Shown: positions 11,345-20,562 of the stretch, piece by piece
How the letters are laid out: each line of letters begins with the position of its first letter
Numbering within the stretch: position 1 is the first letter of the stretch
Origin: Naegleria lovaniensis
Lineage: Eukaryota; Heterolobosea; Eutetramitea; Acrasida; Naegleriidae
Reading direction: 5' to 3'
NCBI RefSeq assembly: GCF_003324165.1
Contig: NW_025407834.1
Span: forward strand, 620,001 to 684,000
DNA length: 64,000 nt
The notes under the pieces: generated by a model
Database searches by the model: none
What the model was told of the DNA's origin: nothing
The model's input: only the letters and a program-made list of their open reading frames with translations
Position numbers and translations under genes: made by a program

Positions 11345-11698
11345 TTGATGATTTTGTTTTGAATTTGTTTTTTAAAAATCAACGGAAGCAGGACTCTTTT
11401 AATTTTTCAAAAAAAAATGTATAACGGTTTTTCAAGGCGCGATTCCTTAAAATTCTGGATAGATTTTACAATCTCGGTTCTAACAAGCATCTACTCTTGA
11501 CGCTTTGAATAAAATGATTTGGTTGATGAAGAAACGATTTTTGATTCAACGTTATTCTTGAGTTTTGATTGAGTGACCTCGTCTAAAGAACAGGACAACA
11601 ATTGAGTGCTGACTATTTATAGGTGGTACAAATTAAGCTCAACAAAAAACATAATTGTCGACAACACTGTTACAACCACTTCTCAAACAAAAAACAAC
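11345..11698. other. Intergenic, divergent promoter region
   Basis: 354 bp between divergent genes, A/T-rich with T- and A-runs (11395-11430). It presumably holds both promoters and the 5' UTR of the micropeptide gene. No exon or RNA gene seen. Confidence 0.5.
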
Positions 11699-11980
11699 AT
11701 GCTTTCATTTACTGCAGGAATTGTAGGAGGTGTTTATATTGCCCAACGATACGACATGGAAAAAGTCATCAGTGAATTCAAGCCCACCATTTGTCAAGAA
11801 GAATTGCAAGGCGATTTATGGGATCGTGTGAAAAAGTATGAAGAAAAATGTCGAAGACATGAACCTTCTACACAAGAGAGCACTTCATCTTCAATGAATA
11901 TAACCAACGACCTTTCAAATTCTCAATCTCCTCCTAACGACCCTCAACAAGAAATCAAAAACTGCAGCAGCAAGAACTGA
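11699..11980 (+). CDS. STMP1/DUF4535-like small mitochondrial membrane protein
   Basis: 93-aa single-exon ORF starting at ATG 11699. It opens MLSFTAGIVGGVYIAQRYD, which matches the signature of the short transmembrane mitochondrial protein 1 family (DUF4535: L-x-F-x-x-G-x-x-x-G-x-Y-x-A-Q-x-Y-D). In animals and plants this family is a roughly 45-aa inner-membrane micropeptide associated with respiratory complexes. Here the single helix with GxxxG (residues 4-16) and the AQxYD end are followed by a short charged helix (WDRVKKYEEKCRRHE) and a Ser/Asn/Pro-rich tail of about 40 residues, making it roughly twice the usual length. The upstream in-frame GTG at 11606 is not a plausible eukaryotic start. 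Confidence 0.78.
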   Translation: MLSFTAGIVGGVYIAQRYDMEKVISEFKPTICQEELQGDLWDRVKKYEEKCRRHEPSTQESTSSSMNITNDLSNSQSPPNDPQQEIKNCSSKN

Positions 11981-12058
11981 AACAGACCAATTAAAATCCA
12001 ACTTGTCATGGCCACATGAGATAATGCATCTATGACTTGTGTCCGAGATTAAAAAAAA

Positions 12059-13555
12059 ATGTCCAATTTCATTCCGACACGAGTGATCAAAGGTTCTGTC
12101 ACTTATCGTTATGGTTTGTTTCCAGACGAAGGACAACAACAGCCCAAATCTTCTTCATCGTTGTCCAATGCACCACCTCTCCACACAACCTTGCCGATCG
12201 TGATTGAACCCAACACAGAAATGGTAGATCATGATCGAAACAACTCTTCCAAAGACTCGCTTCTGTTATGGATTTCACAAAACAAATCATGGATTCGAAA
12301 TGTGTTAAATTCTTCTGGAGCGATTCTCTTTAGAGGCTTTCAAATCATGTCTGCACAAGATTTCGAAGATGTTGCACTCGAAGCAGCTCACTATCCCTTG
12401 CAAGATGGTTATTTGGGAACTTCACCAAGAAATCGCGTTACCAAATACACATTTACTGCGAGTGAATTTGGGCCTATGGTTCCAATTCCGCAACATTTGG
12501 AAATGAGTTTTCTTCCAAACTCACAACCAAAGGTGAGTATATGAATTTATTGAACTTTTTCTTAGATTTGATGGATTGAATCATTGAAATATATTGTGCT
12601 GCATGAACACATTGGAATTATATTCACACAGGAAATATTCTTTTACTGTCAATCACCTCCAGAGAATTTACATCAAGGAGAGACTCCAATTTGTGATATG
12701 AGATTGGTCTATCAAAATCTCAATGAAGAATTTAAAAGAAAACTTGACAAGTACCAAGTAGCCAATGTCAGAAATTATTGTTCAAAACGACATGCACAAC
12801 ATCATCACTCCTTGTTTTCCATCTCATTTTGGTCCAATATTTTGAAACAGTTAGATCCATTCCGTACCAAACCATGGGAAGATATTTTCGAAACAGAAAG
12901 TGAATCTCAAGTTTACAAGTTGTGTGAGCATGATCAGGTGGAGCCACGATGGAAACAAGGGAAGGAATTGGAATTGTACAATGAACATGATCCTATCAAG
13001 CAAGTACCATTTGCATTGCCATCCAATGATGCGAATCGTCATGGTGAAGATTCAAGTTCAAAAAACACTCAAGGACAGTCATCATGTTTCACTTGGAGTA
13101 ATCACATGCAAGTATTTCATATTGATGCAGTGCCTTGTGAGTATCGTCAAGTGGCACAGAGACAACAACGATGGATCATTTACTTGTTATGGATGATTGC
13201 ACTTGTTGTGATATTGATCAAAAAGTTACTCGTGTCAAGACATGATCAAGCTCAACATGCCTTTTTCGTACCAAAAAGAAGTGTTGCGGACAATGGAAAG
13301 GATCATGCTCAACAAACAAATGGTGTTGAAAACAGTAAGAAAGAAAGCACATTTGGCTCAGAAGAAACAACGAAGGAATTGGAATTGAGCACGAAGGAAA
13401 TTCAGCATGTGAGTGATACCATTTGGCAAAATACTGTCTTCTTTGATTGGCGCAAAGGGGATGTCATGATGCTCAACAATTCCATCATTAGTCATGGAAG
13501 AATGCCTTATACTCAAAAGAAGAGCAAGAGAGTCATCCTGACTGCATTTTGTTAG
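12059..13555 (+). CDS. TauD/TfdA-like Fe(II)/2-oxoglutarate dioxygenase with membrane segment
   Basis: Two exons, 12059..12532 and 12632..13555, phase 0, 99-nt intron GTGAGT...CACAG; 465 aa. Family features: GAILFRGFQIMSAQDFE (about residues 97-113), an H-x-E iron-binding pair in PQHLEMSF, PPENLHQGETPICD, and the distal histidine with the following Arg in ISHGRMPY near the C terminus. Between the two metal sites there is an insertion holding a hydrophobic helix, IIYLLWMIALVVILI (about 13180-13220), then a charged low-complexity linker. The family oxidises small or lipid-like substrates. The helix suggests a membrane-attached enzyme and a non-polar substrate, which is inference. The A9 run before the ATG matches other starts here. 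Confidence 0.8.
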
Positions 13556-14037
13556 TGAGGAGGTGATAACGATATTTTTCATCATTCTCCTACTATTGAC
13601 CATAGTAAAGTTGGATATTTTGCTTCGCACACAAGCAGTTTTGAGGAAAATGATTGTCAAATTTGCAAGCAAGGTGGCAGACAGTTGTTCATTACACTAG
13701 TCATAATTAAAACTATATGACCAAGGGAAGGTGGTGTAATGGTAACATCGCAGCCTCCAAAGCTGTGGCCGGGGGTTCGATTCCCCCTCTTCCCCAAGAA
13801 TTTTTTGGTTCACTAATGGTATTTCCATCCACTGTTGAATCTCAAGTAAACGTTGCGTTGCTTCTTTTTCTTTAGCCGTCCACCACAAACTACGCCTGAG
13901 CGTAAAGTGCAAAAACTGACGAAGAAAAAATTCGGCTCGTTTTAGTAAGTCCCGGAGTCAAAAAAAATGGAGTGATTGGTCTGTGGTGTTGTTTTCTGCT
14001 TCTCACACAAAAAAACACACCAACAACACACAACAAC
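13556..14037. other. Intergenic region containing tRNA-Trp
   Basis: Apart from the tRNA at 13725-13795, this stretch shows only A/T-rich spacer and, at 13990-14035, a CA/ACA-rich 5' leader for the next gene. Antisense translations across the tRNA are not credible genes. Confidence 0.5.
13725..13795 (+). tRNA. tRNA-Trp (CCA anticodon)
   Basis: 71-nt cloverleaf. Acceptor GGGAAGG pairs with TCTTCCC (one G-U), discriminator C at 13795. The anticodon stem GCAGC/GCTGT holds the 7-nt loop CTCCAAA, which gives CCA after U33. T arm GGGGG-TTCGATT-CCCCC. The D arm (TGGTGTAATGGTAAC) resembles that of the tRNA-Gly at 4839. Discriminator C and the Gly-like body are unusual for tRNA-Trp, so charging identity is slightly less sure than the tRNA call itself. 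Confidence 0.85.
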
Positions 14038-15201
14038 ATGGAAGCTGAATTAGTGGTCATTGAAGAGGGTACTGTGCCTCTATACTGTGTAAGTAATTGA
14101 TTATCCATATTACCACAACAACAACAACATCAAACAACAATTTCAACACCGACACTAATCTTTACCTCAGCTTGGTGTTTCTGATTGTGATTCGAGTTGC
14201 GAAACAAATAGTAATCACGTAAGTACTAGTGAATATCGTTCACCTTGTATTGATCTCAATTATATCAAGGCCTATGAATCACCAGCATTGGATAGCCAAT
14301 CCACAACGAACCAGAGTACGAACAATGTAAGTATTATGTTTGTCCATTATTCAGTAGTAACACATTTCAAGATTCCTTCATCATCAAGCATCGAGATGAA
14401 CACTTCTCAGCCATCATCACCAGTAATAACTACTACCTCTACAGTATGTTTCAAATTTGTTGCAATGTGTTTGCTTAACTTGTTCAGGAATGGATCTTCA
14501 CAGACGAAACTATGTCATTTCCACCTTGCTGTCTATTGCCTAGCACAAGCAGCTTCTCTGGTATTGTTGATGAGACACAATGTACGATAACACCAAACAA
14601 CAAATGTGATGATGACAATATTTCCCAACAGAGCAAAAAACGAAAATCAAGAACCACAGATGAAGCTGCTGAAGACACTCACAAGGAATATCAATTCACT
14701 TTAGAGAAAGGACTGTTTGAATTTGTACCAAAATATAATTCCTTTAAAGAAGTACCAGATGAGAAGAAACAAATTTATGGAATTATATGGGAACAGTTCG
14801 CCAAATGTGCAAGAAATATTATTTATCAACATCTACAGATGAGATGTTCAAACTCCATCAGCCATGAAACGGTTGGATGTTGCAACCCAAACGTGTTTTA
14901 TCTTGCTCTGAGGGGAACAAAGGCTAAATATTACCAATGGTATCAAGACATTTTGTGGAATGGCCTAAAGAAGAGACAGAAGTGCATTCAATTCAGATTT
15001 ACTGACAGTGTTCCTCCTTTAGACAAATGCAAGCATTGGTCTGAGTTGGAAATTACTCACTCACGTCTTACACGTAAATTCGGAAAGAAGATTACGAAAC
15101 ACAAGATGAAAATTGTATACATTTCTCTCACATGTAATGTGGAAACTAATCAAGTGTGGACATCGTTCAAGTTTGACAAAGAATTCGAGTTTGTACAATA
15201 A
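14038..15201 (+). CDS. Uncharacterised four-exon protein
   Basis: Exons 14038..14088, 14171..14326, 14372..14443 and 14488..15201, all introns phase 0 (82, 45 and 44 nt) with GTAAGT/GTAAGT/GTATGT donors. Product 330 aa. The first three exons encode an acidic, Ser/Thr/Asn-rich leader (MEAELVVIEEGTVPLYC...). The last exon carries a basic patch (SKKRKSR) and a folded-looking domain: FTLEKGLFEFVPKYNSF, YGIIWEQFAKCARNIIYQHL, TKAKYYQWYQDILWNGL, MKIVYISLTCNVE. No family recognised. It ends only 40 bp before the next plus-strand gene, closer than other tandem neighbours here, so the two may be co-expressed or share an origin (inference). Confidence 0.68.
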
Positions 15202-15241
15202 AACAATTGAATTCAATCCTCAATACTCTAAATCACAAAAA

Positions 15242-18200
15242 ATGTCATCAAATTGGAACTTTTCATCACCATCCACAAACCAAACCACATCTAACAACAA
15301 CTTTTTTGAAGGTCAATCATATGGACTTTCAAATCAAAATCACCACATATGGTGTTCCTCTCCATTATCTTCTTTCAATGTGCAATCATCGTCATCTACT
15401 GGTTTCAGTAGCATTAATCCGGGATCTTTTCAATTTGATTCACCAAGAACATCCACACTATCTTTCGAAAGAATTTATGAAGATCTAATACAACCAAACC
15501 AATCCAATTCAATGAGCTATCAGAATATCCCTATTCAATATGGAGGATGTGAACATTTATTTCAAAATCATCAATCCTATTATCCACAATTCAATCAGCA
15601 ATACATCACACAATCTTCTCATAATTTCTCCACAACCCAACATAACCTTGACAATCCGAACACATTATCATCTCAACCTTCACAACATGAAACCAATCAA
15701 TCAAACCAACATTCAAACACACAACAAAATACAACAATTACTTTTGTCGATGGCTTCACTCGCATAAAACAAAAGCGAGGAAGACCACCGAGCACAGAAA
15801 ACAAATTGAAAAATATTATTGATAATGCTGATCTCAATTTCTCTCAGTATAAGCTCCAAGGAGATGCTGTTATTAAATTAAAGAACAAGAGTTTTGCGAT
15901 ATGTAACTCATTACATTTTAATATTGCAAATCCATCTATTGACAAGATGCAGAAAGAATTTCATCAATTCGAAAAAGAGACGAAATCTAATGGGAAGTTG
16001 TTGTTGACATGTAAAAAAGGCAGTGAAAAAACAACCAAAAGTATGATTGAACAAGACAAATCTCAATATACAAAAAGCAAGCTCGGATCATTACTTTGCG
16101 GAATCGAACTTTTGCTGTATAATAATGGAATTTCAAATTTCTCTGAATTTTTCGATCTATTGATTGACATGTTTCCCGATATTGTTTATCGAACATTAAG
16201 CAAACGAAAGGATTATGATGACATTGACACGAAAGTTCGAAAATTAGTCACAAACAAAAAAATACCAGAATATGACTCATATATCGAAATGTATCTAAAC
16301 AAACAAGAAAAAACAAACCCTATTGCCATTAATGATTACCCAAATGATCTCGATGATCCTGTTTCATCTGAAATTAGTTCTGAAATCGATGAAAATTTTG
16401 ATGAATATGAAGAACATCAATCAAGTGAAGCAATTAATGAAACAACATCAACAATCTCACAAGAAGAACCTGTAAGCAGTAGTGTAGCTCTACAAACAAG
16501 CTCAAATGACGATGATGAAATGGATTGGGAGGACGATGATTATTCGCAAAGTGATGCTTCTTCATCGAGTGAAGAGACAAATCAAAGAAAAAAAGTGACA
16601 AAACGAAAGTTGCGAGTAGTACGGAAAAAGTTACTTGATATCCAAGCGAAAGACAAAGCCAAAATCAGTAACACTCAATATAAGGAACTGGTGTCATCTT
16701 CAAGCTCCAAAACCACTCCTCTCTCAAGTATGTCATCAGTTCAATCTGTAGTTAGTATTAAGGCCTTAATTGAATTTAAAGGGACACATGAGAAGAATGA
16801 AAATATTTTTTTCATCAGCCTTTATTCTTTAGTTAAATATATGATTGAATTATATGTACAATGGGTAAAACAAATATCAACAGACAAGGAATTAGCTGCT
16901 CATCTCAACGAAGAGGATAAAAATTGGAAAACAAAAATTAAGTGGTTCAAACTCAATCTCGATGGATCTAAAGGCCGTGTTACATTCGCATGCGCTCCAT
17001 TAAATATGAAAAATTTTGGGAGTCCTCAATCAAGAGAAGCAGTCCATCCTGTGGCTGTTTGGAAGGGAAAAGAAAATCAACTTCGAGCAATAACTGGAAT
17101 TATTCGAGTAATGATTGAATCGATGACATGTCATGGGGTGGATGTTGATGGAGTAAATCACAAGGTGGATTTTTGTGTCACAACAGATCTTCTTTCGTTA
17201 AAGCGTATCTCTAATCTTAAATTTTCACAAATGTGTCCATATTGCAATACATTGAATACTTTTTGTGACCATTTTCACCTCGCTAGAAGCAAAGAACAGT
17301 TGGGTTGTCTGCTCGGAGTTAGTCCATTCAAAATTGTCATCTGTTTGCTCCATATGAAAGAACGAATAATGGAAAGAATATTAATTGATGCAATAATGAC
17401 GAGCAACAAACGAGAAACTATTGTCAGGATCATTCGCAAGATTCCAAATCTCAATAATTTCAAAATAACTGAGAAAGGACAAAAGTTGAAGTGTTACTTA
17501 ACCGGAAAACAAGTTAATTCCATTTTAAGCAATTTGAGAAGATTACGTAAGGTAATCGTTCCTCAATATATCACATTAATGAGCAAATTTAGAAATGTGT
17601 TGAAATTACTTCAAAATGAATCCTTTTCTGAATCCGAACTTAATAACCTTCAACTCAAGCTAAATGAGATGGAAGAAGTGGTTCAATCTCTTTATACTGA
17701 TAGTGGTTCTCAAAGTTGGTATATGCATATTCTATTCCATCATGTAATTCCTTTAATCAAAGTATACGGAAATTTGGTTCACTTTGAAACACAGGGATTC
17801 GAAGGAGCACACATTGATGATGAAAGGCGTATGAAAAACACATCCAACAATGGAGGAAAGTATAATTATTTGGACAGAATGTTTCCGACATGTAAAGATC
17901 AAAGTTTGATCCAGTTCATGCTTCCGAAAATTAGGAGACTCATGGTATGTAGAGATTTGAAAATTCCCTTTCAAAACAGGCAACGAAACAATGAGAAGTA
18001 CAAGCAATTTCTTGCAATACCCTACCCGATCTTCTCATTCCAAGAGGAAAATGTTGCCTTGTTGTCTTTTGTACCAGGGAAATCTCTCTCCGAAGTGTGT
18101 ACCCGATGCGAAGATCACGAAGAACATGAAATAACCTCCAAATATGATCCAATTTCAAACGTTCAATATGGCAAGGACAATGCAAATGACAACGACGATG

Positions 18201-18244
18201 AAAGCGATGCCATGAACATGTTTTCCCAAAGTTGTGATGTGTAA
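15242..18244 (+). CDS. Large AT-hook protein with transposase-like C-terminal region
   Basis: Single exon, 1000 aa, starting at ATG 15242 after an A-run. Residues 1-165 are Ser/Asn/Gln-rich. An AT-hook-like KQKRGRPPS lies at about 176-184. An acidic Glu/Asp/Ser block follows (about 370-460), then a basic KKVTKRKLRVVRKK stretch. The C-terminal 450 residues are well ordered: CPYCNTLNTFCDHFH (Cys/His pattern), a helix with LLHMKERIMERIL, then WYMHILFHHVIPLIKVYGNL and HFETQGFEGAHIDD. Cys-x2-Cys plus spaced H/D/E motifs recall DDE-type transposase relatives found in protists and invertebrates. Resemblance is pattern-level only. No inverted repeats or target duplications were seen, so a domesticated gene is as likely as an element remnant. 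Confidence 0.65.
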   Translation: MSSNWNFSSPSTNQTTSNNNFFEGQSYGLSNQNHHIWCSSPLSSFNVQSSSSTGFSSINPGSFQFDSPRTSTLSFERIYEDLIQPNQSNSMSYQNIPIQYGGCEHLFQNHQSYYPQFNQQYITQSSHNFSTTQHNLDNPNTLSSQPSQHETNQSNQHSNTQQNTTITFVDGFTRIKQKRGRPPSTENKLKNIIDNADLNFSQYKLQGDAVIKLKNKSFAICNSLHFNIANPSIDKMQKEFHQFEKETKSNGKLLLTCKKGSEKTTKSMIEQDKSQYTKSKLGSLLCGIELLLYNNGISNFSEFFDLLIDMFPDIVYRTLSKRKDYDDIDTKVRKLVTNKKIPEYDSYIEMYLNKQEKTNPIAINDYPNDLDDPVSSEISSEIDENFDEYEEHQSSEAINETTSTISQEEPVSSSVALQTSSNDDDEMDWEDDDYSQSDASSSSEETNQRKKVTKRKLRVVRKKLLDIQAKDKAKISNTQYKELVSSSSSKTTPLSSMSSVQSVVSIKALIEFKGTHEKNENIFFISLYSLVKYMIELYVQWVKQISTDKELAAHLNEEDKNWKTKIKWFKLNLDGSKGRVTFACAPLNMKNFGSPQSREAVHPVAVWKGKENQLRAITGIIRVMIESMTCHGVDVDGVNHKVDFCVTTDLLSLKRISNLKFSQMCPYCNTLNTFCDHFHLARSKEQLGCLLGVSPFKIVICLLHMKERIMERILIDAIMTSNKRETIVRIIRKIPNLNNFKITEKGQKLKCYLTGKQVNSILSNLRRLRKVIVPQYITLMSKFRNVLKLLQNESFSESELNNLQLKLNEMEEVVQSLYTDSGSQSWYMHILFHHVIPLIKVYGNLVHFETQGFEGAHIDDERRMKNTSNNGGKYNYLDRMFPTCKDQSLIQFMLPKIRRLMVCRDLKIPFQNRQRNNEKYKQFLAIPYPIFSFQEENVALLSFVPGKSLSEVCTRCEDHEEHEITSKYDPISNVQYGKDNANDNDDESDAMNMFSQSCDV

Positions 18245-18441
18245 TAAATTTTTTGTTAAAAATTAAATTAAATTTTTTACTTTTTGTTGTAATTTAATTT
18301 TTCAAGTTGACATCGATTTTCACTCGAAAAAAAATGCCTTCACCTAAAGATGAGGTCGAGTATTTTAAATCACACACCTAAACTAAGATGACACAGCAAC
18401 TTTGATGTAACTTAGACACCAAGTGATCAGTACAACAAAAG

Positions 18442-18669
18442 ATGGATTTTTATCGTGTAACGAGAAACTTGTTGAACGGAGTAATTACTGTGAATGTGAG
18501 TATTATCACCAACAATCAACTAATCCTTGTATAGGACAGTTCTTCTGTGGGAAGAGAACGAGAGATGAGCGCTGAAGAGAATTGCTTTCGAAACTTTAGT
18601 AACTGGCTTTGTACAATAGGTGTGGTCTTAATCAGGAGGACACTTTTAATGAACGAACGTCAGCACTGA
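18442..18669 (+). CDS. Small two-exon ORF, possible DUF202-like remnant
   Basis: Exon 18442..18495 (MDFYRVTRNLLNGVITVN) is followed by a 39-nt GTGAGT...TATAG intron and exon 18535..18669; phase 0; 62 aa in all. The second exon reads DSSSVGREREMSAEENCFRN then FSNWLCTIGVVLIRR. The spacing G-S/x-V-x-R-(D/E)-x-x-(A/S)-x-E-x-x-F-x-x-W-L-x-x-(I/L) follows the DUF202/YidH N-terminal pattern, but the ERTFLAW core is degraded and the two later membrane helices are missing. It may be a decayed gene, an N-terminal exon of something longer, or chance. Flanking 18245-18441 and 18670-18849 look empty. Confidence 0.35.
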
Positions 18670-18849
18670 ATAAAACTTTACAAGATTCTGAACCAATCCC
18701 GGAGTTTCTGCATTTCGTTGTCAAAAAATTTTTGCCTTTTTGAGTCGAATTTTTTCGCTGGCAGTTTTCTTATGGCGTAGTTTGTGGTGCTAAGGACGGT
18801 TCTCTTCTTTTTTAATTTATCCCATTTTTGAAAATTCAACAAAAAACAA

Positions 18850-20484
18850 ATGACGTACCGCAATTGTGTCAAGCCTACAATTTCTGCAATCACCTCTACA
18901 ACCATTCAAAAAAGCCTTCTTACCAAGAATTATTGCTCATTCAGAATTCATCCTCTCACACACGGAAAGCATTCCTTCTTATCTAAATTCTGTAATAATA
19001 ATAATATTCATTCCATACACAACATTGCCAATCAACAACATCATCAAACTCGGTTTTTCTCAATCGTTCAAGATGCATATGAAGAGATTGATCATGAAAT
19101 GATGATAGAAGAACCTACCGAGATTGTACCATCATCGGGAGCAAAGAAACACAAACTCTTTTCTAGAAATCTTCCTACAACAAACACATCAACAACAACA
19201 AGTACCAACACCACAATGACCCGTAATGAATTTACCAATCATCTCAAAAACTTGAGCAAATCCAATGTATCGGAAAAGAAATTTGAGGAATATTTAAAAT
19301 TATTTCCTGCTGAACGCTTTGATAATTATATTTACACGTTAATCATGCACTTTTATACCACAAAACATAATTTTGCAATGGTAGAAAAGGTCTTGAAAAA
19401 TATCAAAACTCCTGATCGTTTTGTATTCACAGAATTGTTAAAAGCTTATTCATTGGAAGGAAATGAGAAAAAGGCTGAGGAAGTTTTCAGAAAAATTACA
19501 AATCCAGATATATTTATCTACAATAGCATGCTGACTGTTTATGCAAGGCAGAGAAATATTGAAAAATTTGAACAATTACTGCAAGAGTTGAAATTGAAAG
19601 GTTCTCCCAATAGAATTACCTATTCCATTATATTGGATGCCTATTTTAAGGTGGAGAGTTTCGATAAGGTCGACACAGTATTTGAAGAAATTGCAAAACA
19701 ATGTGAGACAGGTGGCATTGAACAGGGTCACATTGACATTCAACTTGTGAATACTTATTTAACGTGCTTGGTACATTCGACACAATATCAGAAAGCTCTA
19801 GATTGTTTCAACAAGTATGTGCTTGGAGAAAATATTGAACACTTTCCCGTCCATACGAGAAATCATTGTTCAAGCCCTCTCGGCGTTAAACCTAATGAAA
19901 GAACCATTCTGCTCATGTTATGTGCGTTTGAAGGCATGAAAGATGAAAAGAATTTCGAAAATCTCTTGAATATTATGCGATACTACAAGATCAAGTCAAA
20001 TATTTATATTGCTTCCAAGCTGATGCAACACTTTTTCGAACGAAAGGAATTCAAAAAGGTCATTGACGTTTTTACTTTTTCTAGCTTCTTGCAGTACAAA
20101 TGCTACTATGCACTAGTGAGATACATTTCACAGAGCTATGCAGCCCTAGATGATACAGAACATCTTCTTCAATTTATCAAATTGTTGGAAGAGCAAGGAG
20201 GAATTCAATATTTCAATGTTCATAGCTTGATTTATGCATTGGCTCTAGTGAAACAACCACAAGAGGCCGAAAAGCTATTTCACAAGTACAAGAGCCAAAC
20301 CAGTGATACAAGTTACTTGTTAAGAATGTACAATGCCATGTTACTATGCCTTATTAGAAGTGGATTAAAGGAAGAGGCGGTTCAATTTTATAAGAGTTAT
20401 CCGTTTGAACCAGATAGCACCACCAAAAGAATTTTGCGCGAGAAATTTGACAGACACCCTAACGATCAGAATAAAGGCCAATAA
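18850..20484 (+). CDS. Pentatricopeptide-repeat protein, mitochondrial
   Basis: Single exon, 544 aa. The first 75 residues are basic and Ser/Thr/Asn/His-rich with few acids, ending in HQTRFFS, consistent with a mitochondrial presequence. From about residue 150 there are tandem 35-residue helical hairpins of PPR type: NYIYTLIMHFYTTKHNFAMV, DRFVFTELLKAYSLEGNEKK, DIFIYNSMLTVYARQRNIEK, RITYSIILDAYFKVESFDKV, and weaker copies to the end. PPR proteins bind organellar RNA in a sequence-specific way. Heteroloboseans are known to carry plant-like PPR proteins; here I see no DYW editing domain at the C terminus, so it is a P-class protein. Confidence 0.85.
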   Translation: MTYRNCVKPTISAITSTTIQKSLLTKNYCSFRIHPLTHGKHSFLSKFCNNNNIHSIHNIANQQHHQTRFFSIVQDAYEEIDHEMMIEEPTEIVPSSGAKKHKLFSRNLPTTNTSTTTSTNTTMTRNEFTNHLKNLSKSNVSEKKFEEYLKLFPAERFDNYIYTLIMHFYTTKHNFAMVEKVLKNIKTPDRFVFTELLKAYSLEGNEKKAEEVFRKITNPDIFIYNSMLTVYARQRNIEKFEQLLQELKLKGSPNRITYSIILDAYFKVESFDKVDTVFEEIAKQCETGGIEQGHIDIQLVNTYLTCLVHSTQYQKALDCFNKYVLGENIEHFPVHTRNHCSSPLGVKPNERTILLMLCAFEGMKDEKNFENLLNIMRYYKIKSNIYIASKLMQHFFERKEFKKVIDVFTFSSFLQYKCYYALVRYISQSYAALDDTEHLLQFIKLLEEQGGIQYFNVHSLIYALALVKQPQEAEKLFHKYKSQTSDTSYLLRMYNAMLLCLIRSGLKEEAVQFYKSYPFEPDSTTKRILREKFDRHPNDQNKGQ

Positions 20485-20537
20485 AAATACATGCATTTTG
20501 ATGAATTTATTTGAATAATGTAATATTTCAGCTGATC

Positions 20538-20562
20538 TTAACGACTGTAATGACAGTCTTAA
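20538..20562. other. Hairpin between convergent genes
   Basis: Inverted repeat TTAA-C-GACTGT / ACAGTC-TTAA around an AATG loop: ten paired bases with one bulged C. It sits in the 74-bp gap between the stops of the PPR gene and the alpha-mannosidase gene and may act in 3'-end formation. Confidence 0.5.

Noticed and set aside
13697-13912. Minus-strand frame with a GESNPRPQL-like sequence
   Set aside because: It is the reverse complement of tRNA-Trp and its flank, a known source of false 'proteins'.
15242-18244. Intact DNA transposon
   Set aside because: No terminal inverted repeats or target-site duplications found around the gene by inspection; catalytic triad not demonstrable.
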